A stretch of DNA of 60,443 nucleotides, from contig LBZL01000003.1 in NCBI GenBank assembly GCA_000994705.1, positions 10,215-70,657 on the forward strand. The letters run 5' to 3'. The number at the start of each line of letters is the position of its first letter. Position 1 is the first letter of the stretch. Made by a program: the position numbers and the translations under genes. The notes under the pieces were generated by a model. That model searched no databases and was not told the DNA's origin. It saw only the letters and a list, made by a program, of their open reading frames with translations. The DNA is from Candidatus Nomurabacteria bacterium GW2011_GWB1_40_7. Its GTDB lineage: Bacteria; Patescibacteriota; Minisyncoccia; Phycocordibacterales; UBA9973. Positions 7,294 through 15,364 of the stretch are shown here, one piece after another.

Positions 7294-7302
7294 TGCTATA
7301 AT
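7294..7302 (+). promoter_or_regulatory. Extended -10 promoter, leaderless start
   Basis: TGCTATAAT ends 6 nt before the ATG at 7309, so the transcript would begin at or within a base or two of the start codon. Confidence 0.65.
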
Positions 7303-7308
7303 GACAGC

Positions 7309-7620
7309 ATGAAATCGGAAAATAAAATATGTCAAAATTGCAAAAAGGGATTTATTGTTGAACCGGATGATTTTGGATTTTATGAAAAAATTAAAGTTCC
7401 TCCACCAACTTTTTGTCCTGAATGTAGAATGCAGAGGCGTATGACTTGGCGTAATGAACGAACTTTACATAGAAACAAATGCGCTAAAAGTGGACAAAAT
7501 GTAGTAAGTTGTTTTTCTAAAGATTCTCTGTTTACTGGATATATATATATTGGACCACATCCTTCTTATCGTGGTTCACGTATGCCAGAAAAATATTTAA
7601 ATAAATTTAAATTATTATAA
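7309..7620 (+). CDS. Zinc-ribbon domain protein, probably C-terminally truncated
   Basis: A 103-residue protein with an N-terminal treble-clef-like zinc ribbon: CQNCKKGF (C-x2-C) and CPECRMQRRMTWRNERTLHRNKC. The pattern (CxxC, FYEKIKVPPPTFCPECR, QRR..WRNE) matches a CPR protein family that is normally several hundred residues long. Here the frame runs out soon after the domain and ends in a sequence (GPHPSYRGSRMPEKYLNKFKLL) that reads like a shifted or alien tail, so I think it is a fragment. It sits in a decayed accessory patch (7.3-8.5 kb). The function of the full-length family is unknown to me. Confidence 0.6.
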   Translation: MKSENKICQNCKKGFIVEPDDFGFYEKIKVPPPTFCPECRMQRRMTWRNERTLHRNKCAKSGQNVVSCFSKDSLFTGYIYIGPHPSYRGSRMPEKYLNKFKLL

Positions 7621-7665
7621 AATCAAATGACAAAATTGGATAAAATTATAAAATATAGCTGGTAG

Positions 7666-8034
7666 GTGCTGATAATAATTCCTTTTATTTTTGCCTTCGG
7701 GGTGTATGAAAATAATGATTACAAAATAAATAATGAGGAAGCAACTCAAGAAACACAAAACTACTCACAGCAGGAAATGAAGGAAGCTATTATTTATTTC
7801 AATCAATCTGAAGAGTTTGACAAAGCTTTATTATTAGCAAAAGAATATGTGTCGCTTTACCCTGAAGATACTGAAGGGTGGGTACACAGGGGATATGCTT
7901 ATTTTAATCTAGGACAATGTGTGGAAGCATCTGCTGATTTGTATCATGGTTCAGTCAATGGCAACAAAGATGCTAGCGAATTTCTGGCTATGGTTGCAAA
8001 TAGTGATATGTGTAAAGAAGCTACGAAACCTTAA
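7666..8034 (+). CDS. TPR-like repeat protein with N-terminal membrane anchor (upstream in-frame amber)
   Basis: 122 residues from GTG at 7666: a hydrophobic N-terminal segment (LIIIPFIFAFGVY), a short linker, then a helical region with tetratricopeptide character (FDKALLLAKEYVSLYPEDTEGW, followed by HRGYAYFNLGQ). An ATG at 7627 is in the same frame: 12 codons (MTKLDKIIKYSW), then TAG at 7663, then GTG. The ancestral protein therefore probably began at 7627 and a nonsense change (TGG to TAG fits) now splits off the first 12 codons; GTG 7666, preceded by a weak GGTAGGT, may rescue it. It is 4 nt from the truncated recombinase downstream. Function unknown. Confidence 0.55.
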   Translation: MLIIIPFIFAFGVYENNDYKINNEEATQETQNYSQQEMKEAIIYFNQSEEFDKALLLAKEYVSLYPEDTEGWVHRGYAYFNLGQCVEASADLYHGSVNGNKDASEFLAMVANSDMCKEATKP

Positions 8035-8037
8035 TTT

Positions 8038-8457
8038 ATGAACAAACAAAAATATTTTCTTTACGCACGAAAATCAACGGAAGATGACGATAAGCAGGTC
8101 ATGAGTATTGAAGCTCAACTTTTTGAGCTTCGTGAATTCGCGCGTAAAGAAAATCTTGAAATTTTACAAGAATTTCAAGAGTCGAAAAGCGCAAAGAAGC
8201 CCGGGCGAGAAGAATTTGCAAAAATGTTGGCGTTCGTGGAAACTTCAAAAGAACCGATAGGTATACTCGCTTGGCATAGAAAGTCTGACCGTCTAGCGAG
8301 AAATAGCATTGATGGGGGTCGCATCATTTATGCCGTAGACACTTCTAAAATTGTCTCTTTGCGTTTTCCAACATTTTGGTTTGAACCGACACCGCAGGGG
8401 CTGTTTATGCTTCAAGTGGCGTTCGGACAAAGCAAGTATTATTCTGATAATCCTTAG
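8038..8457 (+). pseudogene. Truncated large serine recombinase (resolvase N-terminal domain only)
   Basis: The catalytic N-terminal domain of a site-specific serine recombinase: YFLYARKSTEDDD (catalytic Ser in ARKST), SIEAQLFELREFA, PGREEFAKML, then W-H-x..DRLARNSIDGG and TPQGLFMLQVAFGQSKYY. Full-length CPR relatives continue with a recombinase and a zinc-ribbon domain; here the frame stops just after SKYYSDNP, so the DNA-binding half is absent. One residue set (HRKSDRLARN) looks slightly expanded against the usual HPDRLARN. This is a decayed mobile element, consistent with the damaged neighbours. Confidence 0.82.
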
Positions 8458-8538
8458 AGATTTCGCAGGATTTATAAATATGCTATATTAAAAATACACC
8501 AAAAAGAGCAATTTGCTAAGTTCGATAGTCGACGCAAG

Positions 8539-8564
8539 CCACATCGCAAGATGTGGTCTTTTTC
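8539..8564 (+). terminator. Rho-independent terminator
   Basis: CCACATC-gcaa-GATGTGG (8539-8556) followed by TCTTTTTC. Confidence 0.8.
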
Positions 8565-8607
8565 GTATATGGGGGCTTTGTATGCTTCTCGTGCTAGCTC
8601 TAAAAGG

Positions 8608-8679
8608 TGACCCTACCGGGAATCGAACCCGGATTACCGGCTTGAAAAGCCGATGTCCTAACCGTTAGACGATAGGGCC
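8608..8679 (-). tRNA. tRNA-Glu(TTC)
   Basis: Acceptor GGCCCTA/TAGGGTC, anticodon loop TTTTCAA giving anticodon TTC, T arm CCGGG-TTCGATT-CCCGG. CCA is not encoded. Confidence 0.95.
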
Positions 8680-8817
8680 ATTAACTATCCTTAAAAATAT
8701 ATCATTTTTGGGCTTAAATGCAAAATAAAAAACACCAGAAAAGAAAAACGCCTCAATAACAACAAGGTCAAGCACTTGTTGTTAAATATAATCTTATTGC
8801 TTATAATTCTTTATTAA

Positions 8818-9405
8818 ATGGACAAAAAACAGGAACTGGAAAATCTTAATAATAAATGGAGGGAGGAATGCGAATGCGAACTTAAAAAAACTGCGACGCA
8901 GGCAGTACCGGGGGTTGGGAATGAAGACGCGGAGATTGTTTTTATCGGGGAGGCGCCCGGTAAAAAAGAAGATGAAATGGGAGAGCCTTTTGTCGGAGCC
9001 GCCGGAAAATTTCTAAATGAAATGCTCGGGTTAATAAATTTAGAAAGAAATGATGTTTATATTACAAACATTGTAAAGTACCGCCCGCCGAACAATCGCG
9101 ACCCTCTGCCAGAAGAAAAATCTGCCTGTCGAACATGGCTTTTGAAAGAGCTTAAAATAATCTCGCCCAAGCTTATCATTTTCCTTGGCCGTCACGCGAT
9201 GAATAATTTTTTTCCGGATTTGCAAATTTCCGGCGCTCATGGCAAATTATTAATCAAGCCATTTAAGGATATGTCCACAAAATACTTTTTCCCTCTTTAT
9301 CATCCGGCCGCGGCATTGTATGACGGCTCTATGCGCGAAGTTTTGATGGAAGATTTCAAAAAAATTCCAAAGGTCTTGAAAGAAATTGATAAACGACAAG
9401 CATAA
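8818..9405 (+). CDS. Uracil-DNA glycosylase, family 4-like, with altered Fe-S ligands
   Basis: 195 residues, a base-excision repair enzyme removing uracil from DNA. Motif 1 GEAPGKKEDEMGEPFVGAAG and motif 2 HPAAALYD are intact. Family 4 enzymes bind a 4Fe-4S cluster through four cysteines, typically C-x2-C near the N-terminus, the Cys of K-C-R-P-P, and a Cys about 16 residues later. Here the first pair is CEC (C18, C20) and the KCRPP cysteine is Tyr (KYRPPNNRDP), with only the last (SACRTWL) kept. The cluster may be lost or rebuilt. I recall other CPR homologues with KYRPP, so this may be a lineage trait. It overlaps the next gene's upstream region. Confidence 0.88.
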   Translation: MDKKQELENLNNKWREECECELKKTATQAVPGVGNEDAEIVFIGEAPGKKEDEMGEPFVGAAGKFLNEMLGLINLERNDVYITNIVKYRPPNNRDPLPEEKSACRTWLLKELKIISPKLIIFLGRHAMNNFFPDLQISGAHGKLLIKPFKDMSTKYFFPLYHPAAALYDGSMREVLMEDFKKIPKVLKEIDKRQA

Positions 9406-9421
9406 GGTGCATTTAGAAAAT

Positions 9422-10168
9422 ATGTTTAAAAAAGAAAAAATTAAAATAATAATTCTAGCCGCCGGAAAAGGAAAACGGATGCAAAGCGATTTGCCGAAGG
9501 TTTTGTCTCCTCTTAAGGGGACGCATATGATAGGGCATCTTTTGGAAACCATAGGAAAAGTAACGAAAGAAAAACCAATAGCAATAATCGGACATCAAGC
9601 GGAACTTGTCAAAAAAGAACTTGGGGATTCTTGTTTCTACGTCTTACAAAAAAAACAGCTTGGAACAGGCCACGCGGTGATTTGCGCCCAAAATGCCTGC
9701 AAAAAAGCGAAACATCTTCTTGTTCTTTCGGGTGATCAACCATTTATTTCCGAAAAAACCTTAAAAAACCTGATTAAAAAACACCTGCATTCAAAAGCGA
9801 AAATAACTTTCGCCGCAACCAAAGTTCCAAATTTTGAAGATTGGCGAAAAGGCTTCAAAACTTTTGGAAGAATTTTGAGAAAAAACAAAAAAATAATAGG
9901 CATAAAAGAATACAAAGACGCCAATGAAAAAGAAAAAAATATCAAGGAGATTAATACTGGCTGTTATGTTTTTGACGCAAAATGGCTTTGGAAAAATTTA
10001 GGGAAAATAAAAAATAAAAATATCCAAAAAGAATATTACTTGACGGATTTGTTATGTCTTGCTTCAAATAAAAACGGCAAGGTGGAGACCGTCAAGATAA
10101 GGCCTCGTGAAGCGCTGGGAGCCAATACAAAAGAAGAACTTGAACTATTAGAGAAGCTGGTAGTATAA
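9422..10168 (+). CDS. GlmU-type nucleotidyltransferase (UDP-GlcNAc pyrophosphorylase domain)
   Basis: 248 residues from ATG 9422 (an in-frame upstream start at 9386 would overlap the UDG gene). N-terminal Rossmann-like motif IILAAGKGKRM followed by LPKVLSPLKG, then LGTGHAVICA and SGDQPF: the uridylyltransferase half of GlmU, which makes UDP-GlcNAc from GlcNAc-1-P and UTP. The left-handed beta-helix acetyltransferase domain of full GlmU is absent, so acetylation would need another enzyme, or the substrate may be another sugar-1-phosphate. It lies 7 nt before gdhA. Confidence 0.85.
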   Translation: MFKKEKIKIIILAAGKGKRMQSDLPKVLSPLKGTHMIGHLLETIGKVTKEKPIAIIGHQAELVKKELGDSCFYVLQKKQLGTGHAVICAQNACKKAKHLLVLSGDQPFISEKTLKNLIKKHLHSKAKITFAATKVPNFEDWRKGFKTFGRILRKNKKIIGIKEYKDANEKEKNIKEINTGCYVFDAKWLWKNLGKIKNKNIQKEYYLTDLLCLASNKNGKVETVKIRPREALGANTKEELELLEKLVV

Positions 10169-10175
10169 TAAAAAA

Positions 10176-11396
10176 ATGCAAAACCCTTTTCAAAACGCAA
10201 TGGCGCAGTTGAGCAAGGCCGCTCAAATTAAAAATTTTGGTGATGAATTCATTACCCGCCTCCGCCAGCCCGACCGCGATATCAGAATTTCAATTCCCGT
10301 CAAAATGGACGACGGCTCTTTAAAAATCTTTGAGGGCTACAGAGTAGAATACAATAACGCTCTCGGGCCCTACAAAGGCGGAATCAGATACCATCCGGAC
10401 ACTGAAATAAATGAGGTGAAAGCGCTCGCTTTTTGGATGACGATAAAATGCGCCGTGGCAAATATCCCCATGGGTGGAGGCAAGGGCGGAATAACGGTTG
10501 ACCCGAAAAAATTGTCCAAAGAAGAATTGGAACGCCTCTCGCGCGGATGGGTGCAAAAACTTTCTGATATATTGGGCCCGCGCAAAGATGTCCCTGCGCC
10601 GGATGTAAACACTACGCCAGAAATAATGGCTTGGATGACGGACGAATTTGAAAAAATTACCGGAGACAAAACACGAGCGACGTTTACCGGCAAGCCGATT
10701 GAAAACGGTGGCTCGGCGGGCCGAGGACCAGCAACAGGGCTTGGCGGTTTTTATGTTTTTGATTCATTACGCGCGCAGATTGGACTTCCAGAAAAATGCA
10801 AAGTAGTTGTTCAGGGTTTCGGCAATGTGGGAAGTAATGCAGCTCGTATTCTCGCAGAAAATAGCCATATAGTGATAGCAGTTTCTGATTCCAAAAGCGC
10901 CATATTAAAAGAAGATGGATTGGACTTGGCAAAAGTTGAAGCCCACAAGAAAAACACAGGCAGTTTGAGAAATTTTCCGGGAGCAAAAAATATTACTAAC
11001 GAAGAATTGCTTGAACTCCCCTGCGACCTCCTGGTACCCGCGGCATTTGAAAATGTGATAACTAATGCGAACGTCTCAAAAATCAAGGCTAAGGCCATTC
11101 TAGAGCTTGCTAACGGCCCCATAACTCCGGAAGCCGATGAAATCTTATTCCGAAAAAATATACCGGTGATACCAGATGTTTTAGCCAATTCTGGCGGGGT
11201 AACTGTCTCCTATTTTGAATGGAAACAAAACCTCAAAAATGAGCATTGGACAGAAAAAGAGATCAACGCAAAACTTTTGCCTATGATGCAGGATGCCGCG
11301 CAAAAAATATTTGAAAAAGCCAAAGAAAATAAAATTTACCTCCGCATGGGCGCATTTATTTTGGCGCTTGAAAAAATTAAGGAAAAAATGCTATAA
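10176..11396 (+). CDS. gdhA: Glutamate dehydrogenase (Glu/Leu/Phe/Val family)
   Basis: 406 residues; oxidative deamination of glutamate or reductive amination of 2-oxoglutarate. The N-terminal dimerisation/substrate domain has GYRVEYNNALGPYKGGIRYH and the catalytic-lysine glycine loop MGGGKGGI; PAPDVNTTPEIMAWM follows. The Rossmann coenzyme domain begins with VVVQGFGNVGSNAA. NSGGVTVSYFEWKQN near the C-terminus is typical. Length is normal for the hexameric class. It follows the nucleotidyltransferase by 7 nt and precedes tRNA-Val. Whether it uses NAD or NADP cannot be settled here. Confidence 0.95.
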   Translation: MQNPFQNAMAQLSKAAQIKNFGDEFITRLRQPDRDIRISIPVKMDDGSLKIFEGYRVEYNNALGPYKGGIRYHPDTEINEVKALAFWMTIKCAVANIPMGGGKGGITVDPKKLSKEELERLSRGWVQKLSDILGPRKDVPAPDVNTTPEIMAWMTDEFEKITGDKTRATFTGKPIENGGSAGRGPATGLGGFYVFDSLRAQIGLPEKCKVVVQGFGNVGSNAARILAENSHIVIAVSDSKSAILKEDGLDLAKVEAHKKNTGSLRNFPGAKNITNEELLELPCDLLVPAAFENVITNANVSKIKAKAILELANGPITPEADEILFRKNIPVIPDVLANSGGVTVSYFEWKQNLKNEHWTEKEINAKLLPMMQDAAQKIFEKAKENKIYLRMGAFILALEKIKEKML

Positions 11397-11405
11397 ATAA
11401 AGGAC

Positions 11406-11481
11406 GCGCGGTTAGCTCAGTTGGTAGAGCGTGTCTTTGACGTAGACAAGGTCATAGGTTCGAACCCTATACCGCGCACCA
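11406..11481 (+). tRNA. tRNA-Val(GAC), CCA encoded
   Basis: Acceptor GCGCGGT/ACCGCGC, anticodon stem TGTCT/AGACA with loop TTGACGT (GAC), discriminator A, and an encoded CCA at 11479-11481. Most other tRNAs in the window lack encoded CCA. Confidence 0.95.
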
Positions 11482-11576
11482 AATGAAACGATGTTTATTT
11501 TATACACTATATAACATATAATGTTAAATGAATATAGTTCACCCGTCCGTTTGATTATTTCAAAAAGGAGGAGCAA

Positions 11577-11816
11577 ATGAACAAGAAAAAGGGCAATATA
11601 CTGGCTTGCGTTCACGAGATGGGTGTTCATCTCGCGATGATGAAAGCAGCTACCAGGGAGCTACGTTCAGGTATCCTTGACGACCGTTTAAAGTTTCTTG
11701 GTGACAATCTCGATTTGGTTGGGAAAAAACTGCGGGAAGCCCTTGTGGCTGCAAAAATGGGCAATTCCTCGGTTGTACTCAAGGCTCTTTTTGATGAGGA
11801 GATAGAATTTAAGTGA
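11577..11816 (+). CDS. Hypothetical protein, SD-led orphan cassette gene
   Basis: 79 residues, unrecognised; predicted mostly helical and basic/acidic mixed, no membrane segment. It is preceded by AAAAAGGAGGAGCAA directly before the ATG (strong Shine-Dalgarno) and a TATAAT box about 60 nt upstream, and followed within 6 nt by a terminator (11822-11861), so it is a self-contained transcription unit between tRNA-Val and an MFS gene. The repeated hydrophobic/charged pattern (LRSGILDDRLKFLGDNLDLV) could form a helical bundle. Function unknown. Confidence 0.68.
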   Translation: MNKKKGNILACVHEMGVHLAMMKAATRELRSGILDDRLKFLGDNLDLVGKKLREALVAAKMGNSSVVLKALFDEEIEFK

Positions 11817-11821
11817 AGTTG

Positions 11822-11861
11822 ACCCGCTAAATTAACGATGCAAAGCTCGTTGAAAGCGGGT
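11822..11861 (+). terminator. Rho-independent terminator
   Basis: ACCCGCT...AGCGGGT outer arms with inner AACGA/TCGTT, followed by TTTTG. It directly follows the orphan gene at 11577. Confidence 0.8.
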
Positions 11862-11927
11862 TTTGTATTGTTTAATTTCTTTTAAAATACTAGAAAATCC
11901 TGTTCTAATTCTGTATAATCAACTCAC

Positions 11928-13103
11928 ATGGAAAAACGATTTTTAAATGTTCACCCGGATGTGTTGAAATTGGGGGTAGTCAGTTTTTTGACTGATGTCA
12001 GTTCGGAATCCATTTTTTCGGTTTTTTCTATATTCTTTACCGTGGTGGTCGGCGCCTCTGCTTCGCTTTTGGGCTTGATTGAGGGTTTCGCGGATTTTTC
12101 CGCTTCTTCCCTGGATTATTTTGCCGGTTGGTTGTCGGACAAGACAGGGAAAAGAAAAAATCTTGCTTTAGCCGGCTATGGTTTTTCAACTTTGGCGAAA
12201 ATATCATTACTGCTCGGAACTTCCGCTTTTTTTCTCGCTATATTCAGAATAATTGAACGCCTGGGCAAAAGCTTCCGCGGTCCGCCAAGGGATGCGTGGC
12301 TTTCAGCCGTGGCTGATTCCTCCACTCGTGGATATGTTTTTGGCTTGCATAAAGCTTTTGACAAAGGGGGAGCGATTCTTGGGCCGCTTATTGCGTATTT
12401 TTTGCTTCTTTATTTGGGCCAAAGTGAAAGCACATTTCGTTTGATTTTTACTATTGCTGTTGTTGGTGCGGTGGCAGCTGTTGTTGTTTTGTCGTTCATG
12501 AAGGATCGTCCGGGAATTTCACACGAGCGAGAAAACATATTTAAAGCCTGGGGAACCCTGAGCAATGGATTCAAGTTATTTCTTATCCCAGCTGGAATAT
12601 TTTCTTTAGCGTATTTTAGTTTTGGTTTTCTTCTTCTCAAAGCATACCTCGTGGGTTTTGCGGTAAAGGACGTGGTTTTGCTTTACGCGCTATTTAATAT
12701 TTCTTTTGTAATTTTCTCGGTACCTATTGGTAAATTAGGAGATTGGATTGGTAGAAAATATATCATTATTTTTGGATATTTATCTTATATCATAATGTCT
12801 TTAGGTTTTATTTTTGCAAAAGAAAAATGGGAAATAATTATTTTGTTTTTGTTATTTGGTATTTTTTACACGATTGATGAAGCTCAAGGAAAAGCGTTTA
12901 TTTCTGACATAGAAACGGACAGGAGAGCAACGGCTATTGGTATGTATAATTTTGTAGTTGGGCTTATATATTTGCCGGCTTCAGTTATCGCAGGAGCATT
13001 ATGGGTTTTTAATCCAGCTTACGCTTTTATTTTTGCCGCGATTGTAGCATTTATTGCAATGAGCGTTTTCATTTTTCTCCAGCCGAGAATTTTGCAGAAA
13101 TAA
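11928..13103 (+). CDS. MFS transporter
   Basis: 391 residues with about 12 hydrophobic segments, major facilitator superfamily. The conserved loop between TM2 and TM3 reads GWLSDKTGKRKNLALAGYG; the N-terminus (LGVVSFLTDVSSESIF) and the R-x-x-E-R-x-GKSFRGPPRDAW segment place it with a group of MFS proteins often annotated as multidrug or metal efflux. The substrate cannot be predicted. Its ATG lies 8 nt after a TATAAT box, so it has a very short or no leader. It appears to be monocistronic. Confidence 0.9.
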   Translation: MEKRFLNVHPDVLKLGVVSFLTDVSSESIFSVFSIFFTVVVGASASLLGLIEGFADFSASSLDYFAGWLSDKTGKRKNLALAGYGFSTLAKISLLLGTSAFFLAIFRIIERLGKSFRGPPRDAWLSAVADSSTRGYVFGLHKAFDKGGAILGPLIAYFLLLYLGQSESTFRLIFTIAVVGAVAAVVVLSFMKDRPGISHERENIFKAWGTLSNGFKLFLIPAGIFSLAYFSFGFLLLKAYLVGFAVKDVVLLYALFNISFVIFSVPIGKLGDWIGRKYIIIFGYLSYIIMSLGFIFAKEKWEIIILFLLFGIFYTIDEAQGKAFISDIETDRRATAIGMYNFVVGLIYLPASVIAGALWVFNPAYAFIFAAIVAFIAMSVFIFLQPRILQK

Positions 13104-13128
13104 TCAATGTGTTCTAACATAAAAGCAC

Positions 13129-13213
13129 GGAGGGTTGGCAGAATGGTAATGCACTGGTTTCGAAAACCAGCGGGAGCAATCCCTTACAGGTTCAAGTCCT
13201 GTACCCTCCGCCA
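13129..13213 (+). tRNA. tRNA-Ser(CGA), CCA encoded
   Basis: Class II tRNA with a long variable arm. Acceptor GGAGGGT/ACCCTCC, anticodon stem CTGGT/ACCAG with loop TTCGAAA (CGA), discriminator G, encoded CCA at 13211-13213. Confidence 0.95.
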
Positions 13214-13461
13214 AAATTGAAAATCGGAATTCAAATTTCCGCCAAAAATTGTGCTATACCAAATCTCCTCTCTGCATTCTACTGAATTTTTCAGAAAAAT
13301 CGCTTAATTCATTAAATACAAAAACCCAGTAGATTCTCTCATACTGGAATGCGGGCGGGATTCGCTTCCGTTTCTTTCGGAAAAAATTTGGCGGCTACTA
13401 CTGGCCGGTATCCCAAATCCTAGACACATTTTCTCTTCTAGCAGAGTAAAAGACTTTATTT

Positions 13462-14355
13462 TTATACTTTTTGTTCTTCATATACTCTTTTGAGTAAAGG
13501 GAAATCTTTTTCTAGTTCGTTTAGAATAAATTCCTTTTCTTTCTTTGGAAGAGAAGAATATATGATAATTTCTTTGAAATGATTAATATATATAGCAATT
13601 TCTTCTATATTTTGAATATGGAGTAACGCAAGTTTAAGCATACGAAGTATACATCCCTCGCGAGTTGCACACACAAGAGCGAGATTTTCTTGAGGTAAAT
13701 AATCAAGCTTTGGGTTATATATTTTCCAATTATAGTTTTCATCTAATTCTTTGGGGCCAAAAAAATCAACAAAGTATAGGTTGCCATTGGTGTCCAAAAT
13801 GAGATTTGCAAGTTTTAAGTCTATTCCATAGGGAAGTTGCGAAAAAGATTGCCCAAAGTATATTTTTTGTTCTAAATTTTGATGAGCTTCGTTAGTTAAT
13901 GTATATATTATTTTTTGTATGACTGCCAGTTTCTCAAAACGGGCCGTTTCAGGATCCTTGAACATTCGTTCAGCATCCGCGGCATTTACAAGTTCCTCGT
14001 AGGAAAAGATAACGTTTTCATCTTTGATTGAAATTGCTTCGGAATAAAATATATTTGGAACATCCCAACCATACTTTTTTAAAATTTCTCGATAGGGCAA
14101 CAGTCTTAGGCACAGAGATTTGGCCTCCTTTATAGTTAATTGTTTTTTAACCCCACATCTTTTCCAGACAACTCTTGTGGCAGCATTGTCTTTAATTATT
14201 TCCAACGCGCTTACTCTGGATTGTCTTCCTTCACTGAATATCATTGGTGGTATTTCAAAATTAATACCAGGGTTATTTTTTATGAATGCCAGCTTTTCTT
14301 CTTCGCGGATATCATTTCTTTCTAATTGGACGTGTAACTTATATTCTTGCTTCAT
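13462..14355 (-). CDS. Protein-kinase-like fold protein of unknown substrate
   Basis: 297 residues, not a named family that I recognise. Kinase-fold features: a candidate ATP-anchoring lysine in VVWKRCG (K65), a catalytic-loop-like GIDLKLANLIL (D179, K181, N184, pattern D-x-K-x-x-N), and a metal-loop-like VDFFGP (D197, G200). This pattern matches bacterial protein-kinase-like/aminoglycoside-phosphotransferase folds. I infer a phosphotransferase or atypical kinase. The start codon overlaps the trxB stop, so the two genes are probably translationally coupled and functionally linked, perhaps to redox control. No membrane segment. Confidence 0.6.
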   Translation of the reverse strand: MKQEYKLHVQLERNDIREEEKLAFIKNNPGINFEIPPMIFSEGRQSRVSALEIIKDNAATRVVWKRCGVKKQLTIKEAKSLCLRLLPYREILKKYGWDVPNIFYSEAISIKDENVIFSYEELVNAADAERMFKDPETARFEKLAVIQKIIYTLTNEAHQNLEQKIYFGQSFSQLPYGIDLKLANLILDTNGNLYFVDFFGPKELDENYNWKIYNPKLDYLPQENLALVCATREGCILRMLKLALLHIQNIEEIAIYINHFKEIIIYSSLPKKEKEFILNELEKDFPLLKRVYEEQKV

Positions 14356-15281
14356 TATTTTGTATGCATCGCTAAATATATATCCTCTAGTGCTCGAACT
14401 GCGTCACCGGCGGCGATGTTATTTTGATGATATAGAACATTGGTGCAATCACCCGCCGCCCAAATGCCCGGGACTTTTGTTTTCTGAGACCATGCATCAA
14501 TTTCTATTCTTCCTATTTTATCAAGGGGGATTAGTTCCTTCACAAAATTAGTATTTGGAATTTGCCCGATTTCTACAAAAATACCCGCGACTTTCAATAT
14601 TTTTTCTTCCCCAGTATTTTTATCCTTGTAAACCAATCCGTCCACGAATTTATCTCCCAGTATCTCCAAAATTTCCACATTTTTGATGGCTGACATTTTT
14701 GGGTTTTTTAGCACTTCTTCAACCGTGATTTCATCCGCGCGAAAAGTATCGCTTCGGTTTAGAAGCGTGACAGACTTGCAATAAGCGAGGAGTTGGGCGG
14801 CCGTTTCAAAAGCGGCATTGCCTCCGCCGATAACAGCCACATCCATATCGGTAAAAAGGGGGCCATCGCAGGTGGCGCAATAGGTGAGGCCTTTATGTTC
14901 AAGCTTGTCTGCATTTTTAGCCGTGAGTTTTCTGTGTCCGCTACCGCTGGCGATTAAAATTGTTTTGGTCAGGAATTCTTTTCCAGATTCTGTCTTTATG
15001 GAAAATTCTTTGCCAGTTTTCAATATAGTATTTACTTTTTCTCCTTCTTTAACTTCCAAACTATCGCCAGTGTTTGCTAGCACATGCTCTTTAAAATTTT
15101 TAGCAAGCTCATTGCCGGAAATTGAAGAAGTTCCAATCCAATTATAAATTTTCTCTGAAACTACGCTTTGTCCGCCCCATTCGGAAGTTATGAAAAGCGT
15201 TTTTAATCTTTTGCGGGCGGCATAAATAGCCGCCGCGCTGCCAGCCGGCCCGCCCCCGATAATTATTAAATCGTATGTCAT
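14355..15281 (-). CDS. trxB: Thioredoxin reductase-like FAD/NAD(P) oxidoreductase
   Basis: 308 residues. FAD-binding GGGPAGSAAAIYAA (9-22), redox-active CATC (C135, C138), NAD(P)-binding IGGGNAAFETA (151-161), and a C-terminal FAD motif IWAAGDCTNV. Length and order match bacterial thioredoxin reductase, which passes electrons from NAD(P)H to a thioredoxin or glutaredoxin; the glutaredoxin at 1117 is one possible partner. A TATAAT box ends 8 nt before the ATG. It leads a two-gene unit with the kinase-like gene. Confidence 0.93.
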   Translation of the reverse strand: MTYDLIIIGGGPAGSAAAIYAARKRLKTLFITSEWGGQSVVSEKIYNWIGTSSISGNELAKNFKEHVLANTGDSLEVKEGEKVNTILKTGKEFSIKTESGKEFLTKTILIASGSGHRKLTAKNADKLEHKGLTYCATCDGPLFTDMDVAVIGGGNAAFETAAQLLAYCKSVTLLNRSDTFRADEITVEEVLKNPKMSAIKNVEILEILGDKFVDGLVYKDKNTGEEKILKVAGIFVEIGQIPNTNFVKELIPLDKIGRIEIDAWSQKTKVPGIWAAGDCTNVLYHQNNIAAGDAVRALEDIYLAMHTK

Positions 15282-15312
15282 ATATTTATATTATACACCA
15301 AGGGTCAAGCTT

Positions 15313-15341
15313 TTGACAAAAATAATTTTTAGATATATAGT
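15313..15341 (+). promoter_or_regulatory. Consensus sigma-70 promoter for the orphan gene
   Basis: TTGACA (15313-15318), 17-nt spacer, TATAGT (15336-15341); the start codon is 24 nt further with GGAGGTG between. Confidence 0.75.
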
Positions 15342-15364
15342 TTTATCCAGAAGGAGGTGTCACA

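Noticed and set aside
13214-13461. Possible gene or ncRNA between tRNA-Ser and the kinase-like gene
   Set aside because: Some imperfect repeats of AAATTT/GGCGG type but no ORF, promoter or stable structure that I could defend.
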